Below are positions 1-7,417 of a stretch of 15,280 nt of DNA, piece by piece. The translations under genes were made by a program, and so were the position numbers. A model generated the notes under the pieces. The model was not told the origin of the DNA. It saw only the letters and a list, made by a program, of their open reading frames with translations, and searched no databases. The DNA is from Gammaproteobacteria bacterium. Its GTDB lineage: Bacteria > Pseudomonadota > Gammaproteobacteria > Methylococcales > Methylomonadaceae. Where the stretch lies: NCBI GenBank assembly GCA_024511045.1, contig JANEMG010000008.1:1-15280 (forward strand), in the 5' to 3' direction. The number at the start of each line of letters is the position of its first letter. Position 1 is the first letter of the stretch.

Positions 1-98
1 ACCCGGACATCAGATAATGTGGCAAGGGTATACCGCCTTACAGTTTATGTGTACTGGTTTCATGCTGCAGGATGGGGGGTAATATTGTGTGCGATGAC
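1..98. other. flank with no recognised gene
   Basis: This stretch lies beyond the premature end of the pbpC-like fragment. No reading frame on either strand continues the transglycosylase domain or resembles a known protein. It is visibly richer in A and T than the neighbouring coding DNA and holds an 8-base palindrome, GGTATACC, at 27-34. It could be the edge of an insertion or rearrangement that cut the pbpC-like gene, but no transposase or clear terminal repeat is visible. Confidence 0.4.
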
Positions 99-518
99 TT
101 ATGGGTAATAGGCAGGGCTAGGGCGCGGCACCAGCATTCTGAGCACCTGCTCGGTAATGGTGCTGGCCCCGCGCCGCGTGCCGTCATGGACAAGATTCTG
201 CTGCAGCGCATGCAGCCTGGCCAGCCAGTCGACGCCGTGATGACGGAAAAAACGTCGATCTTCCGAGACGATGAAGGCGCGCCGCACAAACAGCGGGATA
301 TCATGCAGAACAACCCGGTCGTGCACGTTCCAGCGGTTCTGGTAGGTGATCGACAGCGGCTGGCCGTGGCGGTCCAGCAGTTGCACCCGGTCGGCTTCGG
401 CCAGGACTTCGTCGAAAGACGCCGGCAGCGCCTGCATGTCCCGCACAGTGAGCCAAGCCAGCCCGATCAGCAGGCAGACCATGACACTGCAAAAGACCAG
501 CACCCTGTTTGCCATCAT
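99..518 (-). pseudogene. pbpC: truncated pbpC-like peptidoglycan transglycosylase (N-terminal remnant)
   Basis: The reading frame gives 139 residues. It starts with a short cytoplasmic end and one membrane anchor (about residues 4-26, rich in V, L and C), followed by the beginning of a family 51 glycosyltransferase domain. Two family motifs are clear: the catalytic-Glu motif SEDRRFFRHHGVD and, further on, RRGASTITEQVLRML. The TITEQV form is the variant I associate with PBP1C-like proteins. Full-length members of the family have 600-800 residues, with a transpeptidase domain after the transglycosylase. Here the similarity stops right after VPRP and a TAA follows within about ten unrelated residues. 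None of the three frames downstream resumes the family. The start has a GGGG-type ribosome site and two adjacent ATG codons. A fragment this short lacks most of the glycosyltransferase fold, so I treat it as a broken gene. The naming as PBP1C rather than another class A protein is tentative. Confidence 0.75.
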
Positions 519-799
519 CGTCCCCTATAGCCTGTGGTCAGGCTGGCGCCAACCCGGCCTGCGTAGTTCAGGTGCAGAGAGCATATCAGCCGTCAAGATC
601 CCTCCTTGTGTCGGGATGACAGGACTTCCGGAGTTTGGGGGAAATCATTATGGCTCCGTGCCCTCTTTGTCCTCTGTGGTTGATTCATACAATCCATCAT
701 TTGCTCGCCTATGCCAGTCTGTCGGGTGACGCTGCAGTGCGACCTGCTTTGACTGGCGGGATTCCCACGCGGATCATGGAAACCATGGCCCATGCTGCA
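519..799. other. intergenic region between lpxB and the pbpC fragment
   Basis: The 281 bases between the lpxB stop and the pbpC-like start hold no convincing gene. Short open frames on both strands lack ribosome sites and family resemblance. I see no clear intrinsic terminator behind lpxB. The only structured element is a small inverted repeat at 598-617, listed separately. Confidence 0.5.
598..617. repeat. short inverted repeat resembling a dispersed REP-like element
   Basis: ATCCC at 598-602 is complementary to GGGAT at 613-617 around a 10-base loop, giving the pattern ATCCCTCC...GTCGGGATGAC. Similar short ATCCCTC/GGGATGAC palindromes are scattered between genes in many proteobacterial genomes. 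Only one copy is visible in this window, so its repeat status rests on general resemblance. Confidence 0.35.
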
Positions 800-1957
800 T
801 CAATCCTGCTGGCGCAGCATCTGTTCGGCCAGTTCGGCCATGGCCGCGTCGCCGCCGCCCGGCCCGAGCAGCTTTTTCACCCGCCCCAGCTCCCTGCGCA
901 TCTCCCCGGCGTAGTCAGGGTCGCTCAGGATCCTGATGATTTCCCCGGCCACTGCTTCCGGGCTGGCCTGCTGCTGAATCAACTCCCTGACGATGGCCTT
1001 GTCGGCCACGATATTGGGCAGGCCGATGAACGGGGATTTCACCAGCCAGCGGCCCAGCCAGTAGGTCAGCGGGGAAAGTTTGTAGACGATCACCATGGGC
1101 ACGGTCAGCAGCGCCGTTTCCAGCGTCGCGGTGCCGGAGGTGATCATCACCGCGTCGCAGCACTGGATGACGTCATAGGGCTGGTTCCTGACAACCTGAA
1201 CGGAAACCGGCGAATCCTGCAGCACCGTCTGCAGCAGTTCGTCGCTGATGGAATCCGCCTGCGGCAGCAGGAACCGGCAGCCGGGGAATGTCTTTCGCAC
1301 TTCCCCTGCCGCCAGCAGCATCACCGGCAGCATGCGCCTGATTTCCTGCGCGCGGCTGCCGGGCAGGATGCCGACCACCGGCGACTCCTCCGGCAATGCG
1401 AAAAGCCGCCGGTCCTCCGACCTGCTGCGCAGCGGCTCGACCTTGTCCACCGACGGATGGCCGACATAACACACCGGAATATCGTGTTCCTGGTAATAGG
1501 GTGTTTCGAAGGGGAAGATGACCGCCATCATGTCGATCACCTGGCCATATTTTCTGGCCCTGCCGGGACGCCAGGCCCAGACCTGCGGACTGACATAGAA
1601 CAGCACCTTGACGCCGCAGCGCTTGGCGTGGCGCGCCAGTTTGTAGTTGAATTCCTTGTAATCGACGCAAATCAGCAGATCCGGCCGCTCATTGCTGACA
1701 ATTTCCTGCATTTGCCGCAGGGCGGCGCGGATTTCCCGATAATGTTTGAGCACCTCGATGACGCCGATGACGCCGATCTGCGAGGAATCGTAGCGCACGT
1801 CGATCCCGGCCCGGGCCATCTTCCGCCCGCCCATGCCGATGCCCCGCACAGCGGGCAGACGTTTTTTCAGTTCCAGGAACATCGCCGCGGCATGGGCGTC
1901 GCCAGAGGCCTCGCCGGCCACCAGCATCACGGTTTGCGTTTGCCTGTCCTGCTGCAC
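800..1957 (-). CDS. lpxB: lipid-A-disaccharide synthase
   Basis: LpxB is a family 19 glycosyltransferase at the inner face of the inner membrane. It joins a UDP-2,3-diacyl-aminosugar to lipid X to give the lipid A disaccharide. Visible family features are LVAGEASGD near residues 12-20, GMGGRKM near 41-47, FYVSPQVWAWRPGRARK from about 120, and GHPSVDKV and GILPGSRAQEIRRMLP in the C-terminal half. The Asp matching E. coli D98 is kept (D99), but the usual IDAPDFN reads VDYKEFN. I start at GTG 1957, which has GGAAGG four bases upstream and gives 385 residues, close to the 382 of E. coli. The frame stays open upstream to ATG 2128, but that extension lies inside gnnB and does not look like LpxB. 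The gene follows gnnB by 35 bases, so co-transcription is likely. Its donor may carry a 3-amino group made by GnnA and GnnB. Confidence 0.93.
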   Translation of the reverse strand: MQQDRQTQTVMLVAGEASGDAHAAAMFLELKKRLPAVRGIGMGGRKMARAGIDVRYDSSQIGVIGVIEVLKHYREIRAALRQMQEIVSNERPDLLICVDYKEFNYKLARHAKRCGVKVLFYVSPQVWAWRPGRARKYGQVIDMMAVIFPFETPYYQEHDIPVCYVGHPSVDKVEPLRSRSEDRRLFALPEESPVVGILPGSRAQEIRRMLPVMLLAAGEVRKTFPGCRFLLPQADSISDELLQTVLQDSPVSVQVVRNQPYDVIQCCDAVMITSGTATLETALLTVPMVIVYKLSPLTYWLGRWLVKSPFIGLPNIVADKAIVRELIQQQASPEAVAGEIIRILSDPDYAGEMRRELGRVKKLLGPGGGDAAMAELAEQMLRQQD

Positions 1958-1992
1958 GGCGCCTTCCAGGGAAAATTCAGGCCGGCGGGCCT

Positions 1993-3093
1993 TCAGACGC
2001 CGTACAACGCGGTCTTGATCACGCCGGCAATTTCCCTGATCTGGGCATCGGTCAAAGACGGGCAGATGGGCAGCGACAGGCATTGTCCGCTGATCGCCTC
2101 GGTGACCGGCAGGGTCAGGCCGGTGCATGCGTCGGCAAAAACCTTCTGCCTGTGCAGGGGCACCGGATAATAGATGGCGCAGGCGATCTGCTCCGCCTGC
2201 AGCGCCTCGAACAACAGGTCGCGGTGCTCCGAAAGCAGCGTGTATTGATGATAGACATGCACACCGACACCATCTTCGAAGGGCGTGCTCAGCGGCAGAC
2301 CGGTGAGCAGTTCCGAATAGAGGTGCGCCGCAGCGCGGCGGTGCTGGTTGTAGGTATCGATGCGCTTCAGCTTGGCCCTGAGAACCACCGCCTGCATCTC
2401 GTCCAGGCGGCTGTTGTAACCGATCAGATCATGGTGGTAGCGGACATCGGAGCCATGATTGCGCAATTTCCGCACCACAGCCGCCGTGTCATCGGAATTG
2501 GTCGCCACCAGACCGCCATCGCCATAGGCGCCCAGGTTCTTGCTGGGGAAAAAACTGTAACCGGCGGCATTGCCGATACTGCCGGTCTGTCTGCCGGCTA
2601 TCGATGCGCCAAAGGACTGCGCGCAGTCTTCGATGATCTTCAGGTCGTGTGCCCGACATAGCGTCTGGATGCTGTCCATATCGGCGGGCTGGCCGAACAG
2701 ATGCACTGGCATGACAGCCCTGGTCCTGGGGGTAATGGCCTGTTCGATGGCTTCGGCGGTGATATTGAAGGTTCCGGGATCGATGTCGACAAAAACCGGC
2801 ACGGCCCCGACATAACGAATCGCCTCGGCGGTGGCGATGAAGGTAAAGGCGCTGGTGATCACTTCATCTCCTGCGCCTATGCCTTCCGCCAGCAGCGCCA
2901 GATGCAGGGCGTCGGTTCCCGATGCGACGCCGATGGCATGTTTCACGCCCAGATATCCGGCCGCCTCATTTTCAAAGGCCTGCACGTTCGGCCCCAGAAT
3001 GAAGGCGCAGCTTTCCAGGACTTCCCGCAGTCCCTGTTCGATTTCCGGCTGCAGCTCGGCATACTGGGCTTTCAGGTTTACCATTGGGATCAT
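1993..3093 (-). CDS. gnnB: DegT/DnrJ/EryC1 sugar aminotransferase, probable GnnB
   Basis: This is a 366-residue pyridoxal-phosphate nucleotide-sugar aminotransferase of the usual family length. The fold markers are GTDALHLAL at 59-67, EDCAQSFGA from 155 (D156 contacts the cofactor nitrogen), and FFPSKNLGAYGDGG, in which K185 is the Schiff-base lysine. No key residue is missing. In Acidithiobacillus ferrooxidans, GnnB transaminates the 3-keto sugar made by GnnA to give UDP-GlcNAc3N, and gnnA and gnnB sit beside the lpx genes. Here too the gene lies between a GnnA-like oxidoreductase and lpxB, which is the main reason for the name. Related enzymes such as WbpE/WlbC (3-aminotransferases for O-antigen uronic acids) have similar sequences and remain an alternative. 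No O-antigen genes are nearby. The start ATG 3093 has GAGG ten bases upstream. ATG 3084 is possible but has no better site. Confidence 0.85.
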   Translation of the reverse strand: MIPMVNLKAQYAELQPEIEQGLREVLESCAFILGPNVQAFENEAAGYLGVKHAIGVASGTDALHLALLAEGIGAGDEVITSAFTFIATAEAIRYVGAVPVFVDIDPGTFNITAEAIEQAITPRTRAVMPVHLFGQPADMDSIQTLCRAHDLKIIEDCAQSFGASIAGRQTGSIGNAAGYSFFPSKNLGAYGDGGLVATNSDDTAAVVRKLRNHGSDVRYHHDLIGYNSRLDEMQAVVLRAKLKRIDTYNQHRRAAAHLYSELLTGLPLSTPFEDGVGVHVYHQYTLLSEHRDLLFEALQAEQIACAIYYPVPLHRQKVFADACTGLTLPVTEAISGQCLSLPICPSLTDAQIREIAGVIKTALYGV

Positions 3094-3150
3094 AGGATTT
3101 ATTGCCTCGCAGAATAATGCAATGAAGTCATCGTTGAATAGTTCATGACC

Positions 3151-3169
3151 GGCTTGCGCCGCGCAAGCC
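3151..3169. other. hairpin between gnnA and gnnB
   Basis: GGCTTGCG at 3151-3158 pairs perfectly with CGCAAGCC at 3162-3169 around a 3-base loop. It lies 8 bases beyond the gnnA stop in the 84-base gap before gnnB. No run of U follows in either direction, so it is not a classic intrinsic terminator. It may protect the gnnA mRNA end or attenuate transcription into gnnB. Confidence 0.5.
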
Positions 3170-3177
3170 TGCCTTGC

Positions 3178-4137
3178 TTAACGGCCGGTCGCCTGGTGCC
3201 CCTGGCTGTGCAGCAGGTCGGTAATCTGAATCGCCGTGGCCAATGCCCTTCTGCCGGCCTCCCCGGGAACCAGCGGATTTTCGCCGGTCTGGATGCATTG
3301 CACGAAATGTTTGATCTCTTCCAGCAGGGCATCGCCATTTTCAAACACCGACTCCTCGGTGACGATTTCCGGAATGCCCGGAAACATTTCCTTTTCGCCG
3401 GTACGATATTTCATCAAGACGCGGTTCTGGAAATCCACCGAGATATAGGAGCAGGGTCGGAACATGCGCATCTTGCGCTCCATTTTCATGCTGATGCGGC
3501 TGGCGGTGACATTGGCGACGCAGCCGTTTTCGAAGACCAGCCGGGCATTGGCGATGTCGGTATCCTGGGTCAGCACGGCGGTGCCGCTGGCATCCATCCG
3601 CTCCACTTCGGAATCCACCAGCGCCAGGATGATGTCGATATCGTGAATCATCAGATCCAGAACCACGCTGACATCGTTGGCGCGGGGATTGAACGGGGAC
3701 AATCGGTGCGATTCGATGAACAGCGGCTTGCTTTCCGTCTCGTCCAGACCCAGGATTGCCGGGTTGAATCGTTCCAGGTGCCCCACCTGCAGAATCACCC
3801 CCTGCCGCCGGGCGATGGCGATCAGATCATCGGCCTCCTCGATGCTGACGGTGATCGGCTTTTCCACCAGTACATGGCTGCCGCTGCCAAGAAAATCGCG
3901 GGACACGGCGTGATGCAGACTGGTCGGCACGACCACGCTGACGGCATCGACCTTGCCCAACAGTGACCGGTAATCGGTCAGCGCTTCGGCGCCATAGCGA
4001 TCGGCAATCTCCCTGGCGGTGTCAGGATTGCTGTCGACCACGGCAGTCAACTGGCAATCCGGTAGCGAGGCGTATTTCTCGGCATGGAATTTTCCCAGAT
4101 AGCCGCAGCCGATGACAGCGCATTGCAGTTTTTTCAT
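3178..4137 (-). CDS. gnnA: Gfo/Idh/MocA oxidoreductase, probable UDP-GlcNAc 3-dehydrogenase GnnA
   Basis: The protein has 319 residues. An N-terminal Rossmann fold begins with VIGCGYLG (G10, G12, G15). The family EKP motif is at E92-K93-P94, whose lysine is the usual catalytic residue. A C-terminal alpha/beta domain contains DLMIHDIDI (161-169) with the conserved His165. The order and content match GnnA, which oxidises the 3-OH of UDP-GlcNAc with NAD before GnnB adds the amino group. Together they supply UDP-GlcNAc3N for acylation by LpxA, which is not in this window. The gene opens a likely gnnA-gnnB-lpxB transcription unit, 107 bases downstream of the lipoprotein gene on the same strand. 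No strong Shine-Dalgarno sequence precedes ATG 4137. Other sugar dehydrogenases of the family, such as WbpB/WlbA-type, cannot be excluded by motif alone; the lpxB neighbour favours GnnA. Confidence 0.83.
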   Translation of the reverse strand: MKKLQCAVIGCGYLGKFHAEKYASLPDCQLTAVVDSNPDTAREIADRYGAEALTDYRSLLGKVDAVSVVVPTSLHHAVSRDFLGSGSHVLVEKPITVSIEEADDLIAIARRQGVILQVGHLERFNPAILGLDETESKPLFIESHRLSPFNPRANDVSVVLDLMIHDIDIILALVDSEVERMDASGTAVLTQDTDIANARLVFENGCVANVTASRISMKMERKMRMFRPCSYISVDFQNRVLMKYRTGEKEMFPGIPEIVTEESVFENGDALLEEIKHFVQCIQTGENPLVPGEAGRRALATAIQITDLLHSQGHQATGR

Positions 4138-4244
4138 GTCATTGAGAGTTGCATTTGATGATTCGGGATTTGGCCAACGTGCCGTACTTCAGCCCGGCGG
4201 GTCTGCCAGGCAAAAGGGAAAACCTGCTGCATCACAGCCGCCTG

Positions 4245-4754
4245 TCAATGCCAGCCGCCAAACTGCTTGGTGGGGTCGCCCTTGAATCCCGCCACGGTAC
4301 CCTTGCCGGATTTGGTGCGGCTCTGATTGATGGCGTTGGTCGCGGCCCGGGCCATGTTTTCCCTGGTAAACCCGCCCAGATTCTCCGCTGACTCGACCAC
4401 CAGTGTGGACATGATGGTGATATCCTGCTTTTCCGTTTCCGGATTCAGCACCACGGCGCGCAATTCCTTGCCGTCATCGCTGACCGAAAGCATGATGGGA
4501 TAGCTGGTATCGGCAGGTATCGTCGCGGTATAACCCTTCTGCCCCTGCAGCTGCACCGTGGCGATGGTCCTGCCGTTGCTGTCCCTGATGACCACCTGCC
4601 CTTCGCTGAGCAGGCCCTCCCGATTGGCAACGATGCCGCGCAGCCGCACTGTCGCAGCGCTGACCTCGGATTTGCCGGAGGATGTCGAAGAATCACCGCA
4701 GCCGGTCAGCAAAACCAGCGCTGCCAGTAAAAGATAATAGGTGAATTGTTTCAT
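4245..4754 (-). CDS. small lipoprotein translationally coupled to copA
   Basis: The protein has 169 residues. Its signal peptide ends in the lipobox LLTGC, giving lipidation at Cys19, followed by a Ser/Gly-rich linker. Residue after the linker is Asp20 (sequence CGDSS), so sorting by the +2 rule could favour retention in the inner membrane. The middle (about 35-115) has the pattern of a small beta-sandwich of the carboxypeptidase-regulatory-like type: RLRGIVANREG, then GQVVIRDSNGRTIATV. The C-terminal third is charged and ends in DPTKQFGGWH. I do not recognise a named family. The mature part has no cysteine after Cys19 and no Met- or His-rich cluster, so there is no obvious copper site. The start ATG overlaps the copA stop as ATGA, with GGGAG inside the copA end as ribosome site. 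Expression is therefore tied to the copper pump. A role at the envelope during copper stress is inferred from position only. Confidence 0.85.
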   Translation of the reverse strand: MKQFTYYLLLAALVLLTGCGDSSTSSGKSEVSAATVRLRGIVANREGLLSEGQVVIRDSNGRTIATVQLQGQKGYTATIPADTSYPIMLSVSDDGKELRAVVLNPETEKQDITIMSTLVVESAENLGGFTRENMARAATNAINQSRTKSGKGTVAGFKGDPTKQFGGWH

Positions 4755-7009
4755 TGTTCTCTCCCGTTGATTGGAATCCAGCGCAGGCGGTTGGCATTGC
4801 TGACCACGGTTACGGATGACATCGCCATGGCCGCACCGGCGATCATCGGATTCAGCAGTATACCGAACACCGGATAGAGCAGACCGGCGGCGATGGGGAT
4901 GCTCAGGGCATTGTAGATGAAAGCGCCGAACAGGTTCTGCTTGATGTTGGTGAGGGTCAGTTTGGACAACGCGATGGCTTCCGGCACCTTGGCCAGAGAC
5001 CCCTGCATGATCACGATATCGGCGCTCTCTATCGCGACATCGGTGCCGGTGCCGATGGCCATGCCGACATCGGCCTGCGCCAGCGCCGGCGCATCGTTGA
5101 TGCCATCGCCGACCATGCCGACGAATTCGCCCTGCTGCTGCAGCTGCCTGACCACCTCGGCCTTGGCCTGGGGCAGCACCTGGGCGCGAATCTCCGTGAT
5201 ACCGGCCTGTTTGGCGATGGCCCGGGCCGTGACTTCGTTGTCGCCGGTGACCATCAACACTCGCACGCCCTGTTCCTGAAGCCGTGCGATGGCCTCGGCG
5301 GAGTCCTTCTTGATCGGATCGGAAACCGCGACGATACCGGCCACCTGGCCGTCGACCGCCAGCAGCATCGGCGTCTGGCCCTGCTTCGCCAGGGCTTGGA
5401 GTTTTTCCTGATAGTCCTGGCAGGCAATTTCCTGTTCCGCCATTAACGCGGCATTGCCGAAGCAGACCTGGTGATCGTCGATCCGGGCCAGCACGCCGTG
5501 CCCTGCCACCGCTTCGAATTTGTCGGCCTTCAGGATTTGCAGCTGCCGCTCTTCCGCCGCCGCCAGAATTGCCGATGCCAGCGGATGCTCCGAGCCCGAT
5601 TCGATGCTGGCCGCCAGTTGCAATACCGTATCCTGATCGTAGCCTTCGGCCGCATCTATGGTCGAAACCGTAGGTTTCCCTTCCGTCACCGTGCCGGTCT
5701 TGTCCAGAATCACGCAGGTCAGCTTGCCCGCCGTCTGCAACGCCTCGCCGTTGCGGATCAGGATCCCGGACTGCGCCGCCCGGCCCACGGCGACCATCAC
5801 CGAGATCGGCGTGGCCAGTCCCAGGGCGCAGGGACAGGCGATGACCAGCACCGTCATGGAGGTGACGAAGGCGTAGCCCAGCGCCGGCTCGGGACCGAAG
5901 GCCAGCCACATCAGGAAGGTCAGAATGGAAACTACCACCACTGCCGGAACGAAAACGGCGGAAATCCGGTCCGCCAGCTTGGCGATGGCCGGCTTGCTGC
6001 CCTGCGCCTGGCGGACGCTGTGAATGATTTGCGCCAGCGCCGTGTCCCTGCCGATGTGGGTGGCGCGAAACAGAAAACTGCCCTTCTGGTTCATGGTCCC
6101 TGCCGCGACTTCCGAGCCCTCGACTTTTTCCACCGGCAGCGGCTCGCCGGTGAGCATGGATTCGTCGACCGTGGAATGGCCATCGATGACCACGCCGTCG
6201 ACCGGGATTTTTTCTCCGGGCCGGACCCGCAACGTCTCCCCCAGGCCCACTTCCTCAATGGGGACATCCAGCTCTTCGCCGTTCCGGATCACCCGGGCGG
6301 TGCGCGGCTGCAGTCCGATCAACTGGCGAATGGCGCTGGAGGTCTTGCCCCTCGCCCTGGTCTCCAGGGCCGTCCCGAGATTGATGAAGGCCAGAATGAT
6401 CACCGAGGCCTCGAAATAGGCATGTCTGGCAAGGGAAGGCAGCGTATCTGAATAATCGATGATCACGCAGGAATAGAACCAGGCGGAACCGGTGCCCAGC
6501 GCAATCAGCGTATCCATGTTGGCCTGACCCAGCAGCAGCGCCTTGACCGCCCCGCTGTAGAAATGCCAGCCTGAATAGACCAGAATGCCCAGCGTAATCA
6601 AGGCCACCTGCGGCCAGAACCAGGCACCGGCCTCGGAACCGATGTGCGGCAGCCAGCCCAGCTGCCCGGCAAACATCAGCGGCAGACCGAAGACGCCGGC
6701 CACGGCGGCTTTTTTCAGCAGCTGCCGGTAGCGTTCATGCTCCAGCGCTTCCTGCTCCTCCGGATCTTCGAAACCTTCCATCACCGCCGCATCGTAACCG
6801 GCCTCCCGAACCGCCCGGGTCAGCTGTTCCGGATCGGCATGCCCCTTCACCAGCGCGGAATGATCGGCAAAATTGACATTCACCGCTGTCACGCCATCGA
6901 CGCCGCTCAGTGCGCCTTCCACCGCACTGACACAACCTGCGCAGCTCATGCCCAGGATCGACAGCCGTATCTCCTCGGTGCCGCTGTCCGTACTACTTAC
7001 TGCTGTCAT
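4751..7009 (-). CDS. copA: Cu(+)-exporting P1B-type ATPase
   Basis: The protein pumps Cu(+) (or Ag(+)) out of the cytoplasm. In the 752-residue form I see one N-terminal metal-binding domain (GMSCAGC, C23 and C26), then eight predicted membrane segments. The actuator motif TGE is at 287-289, the metal-site CPC at 392-394 in membrane helix 6, and the phosphorylation motif DKTGT at 436-440 (D436). The nucleotide-domain HP motif is SEHPLA at 473-478 and the hinge is GDGINDAP at 634-641. Tyr699-Asn700 and M-x-x-S-type residues at 728-732 in the last helices complete the P1B-1 copper signature. Nothing catalytic is missing. I choose ATG 7009 because AAGG lies 7 bases upstream. ATG 7054 and 7039 would add 15 or 5 residues, with poor ribosome sites. 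The gene follows copZ by 57 bases and overlaps the lipoprotein gene. Copper-induced expression is likely, but I found no clear CueR dyad. Confidence 0.96.
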   Translation of the reverse strand: MTAVSSTDSGTEEIRLSILGMSCAGCVSAVEGALSGVDGVTAVNVNFADHSALVKGHADPEQLTRAVREAGYDAAVMEGFEDPEEQEALEHERYRQLLKKAAVAGVFGLPLMFAGQLGWLPHIGSEAGAWFWPQVALITLGILVYSGWHFYSGAVKALLLGQANMDTLIALGTGSAWFYSCVIIDYSDTLPSLARHAYFEASVIILAFINLGTALETRARGKTSSAIRQLIGLQPRTARVIRNGEELDVPIEEVGLGETLRVRPGEKIPVDGVVIDGHSTVDESMLTGEPLPVEKVEGSEVAAGTMNQKGSFLFRATHIGRDTALAQIIHSVRQAQGSKPAIAKLADRISAVFVPAVVVVSILTFLMWLAFGPEPALGYAFVTSMTVLVIACPCALGLATPISVMVAVGRAAQSGILIRNGEALQTAGKLTCVILDKTGTVTEGKPTVSTIDAAEGYDQDTVLQLAASIESGSEHPLASAILAAAEERQLQILKADKFEAVAGHGVLARIDDHQVCFGNAALMAEQEIACQDYQEKLQALAKQGQTPMLLAVDGQVAGIVAVSDPIKKDSAEAIARLQEQGVRVLMVTGDNEVTARAIAKQAGITEIRAQVLPQAKAEVVRQLQQQGEFVGMVGDGINDAPALAQADVGMAIGTGTDVAIESADIVIMQGSLAKVPEAIALSKLTLTNIKQNLFGAFIYNALSIPIAAGLLYPVFGILLNPMIAGAAMAMSSVTVVSNANRLRWIPINGREQ

Positions 7010-7066
7010 ATCGTTACCTTGGTTTTGAAATCCCGTCATACCTGCCGACTGCATTCGGCGGCATGC

Positions 7067-7276
7067 CTATTCGACTGTATAGCCCGCCTCGGCGATGGCC
7101 TGTTTGATGCTGTCCAGATCCACCCGGGCCGTATCGTACTGCACCGTGACGGTATTGTCTTTATGCGATGCCGTCACGGACAGCACGCCATCCAGACCCT
7201 GCAATTTCGTGGTCACGTTGTTCTCGCAGCCGCCGCACTTCATGCCGCTGACAGCCAGGGTCACTTCATTTGCCAT
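7067..7276 (-). CDS. copZ: copper chaperone of the HMA/CopZ family
   Basis: The protein is 69 residues long, the usual size for CopZ. It forms a single ferredoxin-like metal-binding domain with the motif GMKCGGC, in which Cys14 and Cys17 bind Cu(+). Its C-terminal AIAEAGYTV is typical of the family. The protein carries cytosolic copper to CopA, encoded directly downstream. The start at 7276 has GGAG six bases upstream. The same frame is open far upstream, but that part is antisense to the EAL-HDOD gene and is not coding. The residue between the two cysteines and the Tyr66 position fit CopZ-type rather than mercury (MerP) proteins, though MerP-like specificity cannot be excluded from sequence alone. 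Confidence 0.92.
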   Translation of the reverse strand: MANEVTLAVSGMKCGGCENNVTTKLQGLDGVLSVTASHKDNTVTVQYDTARVDLDSIKQAIAEAGYTVE

Positions 7277-7315
7277 TTCTTTCTCCGGGAGTGTGAATTG
7301 ATATTGATTTCCAGC

Positions 7316-7328
7316 GATAGCCATTATC
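7316..7328. promoter_or_regulatory. Fur-box-like 13-bp near-palindrome between copZ and the EAL-HDOD gene
   Basis: GATAGCCATTATC (minus strand GATAATGGCTATC) matches 11 of 13 positions of the 6-1-6 Fur pattern GATAAT-G-ATTATC. It overlaps the candidate -10 box of copZ. An AT-rich GATATTGATT lies next to it at 7300-7309. The site could serve either divergent gene. The assignment is by resemblance only. Confidence 0.3.
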
Positions 7329-7354
7329 ATGCAATAAAACCCCGATTTTCTCAA
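7323..7354 (-). promoter_or_regulatory. candidate promoter of copZ-copA with long spacer
   Basis: On the minus strand TTGAGA (7354-7349) and GATAAT (7328-7323) form plausible -35 and -10 boxes with a 20-base spacer (19 if the -10 is read as TGATAA). Spacers of 19-20 bases are typical of promoters activated by MerR-type regulators such as CueR. The spacer does not contain a clean dyad of the CueR type, so this is a candidate only. Confidence 0.35.
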
Positions 7355-7417
7355 CAAATGGCTAAATTCGGCTACTATTTTAGAGTGGAAACTCATCATC
7401 ACGAACGGCACCCCGGT

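Noticed and set aside
1..98. Insertion sequence or group II intron end next to the pbpC fragment
   Set aside because: No transposase, reverse transcriptase, domain V or paired terminal repeat could be identified in the short visible flank.
593..793. 66-codon minus-strand frame between pbpC fragment and lpxB
   Set aside because: It has no ribosome site and no recognisable protein features, and its end runs through the small REP-like inverted repeat.
635..2170. Long plus-strand open frame of 511 codons opposite lpxB
   Set aside because: It is the antisense shadow of lpxB and gnnB, rich in His, Arg, Gln and Pro with no family motif, as is typical of GC-rich genes read backwards.
6644..7417. 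Plus-strand upstream extension of the EAL-HDOD frame
   Set aside because: It is antisense to copA and copZ. The family similarity begins at MADFLIGRQQ, so the start was set at 7418.
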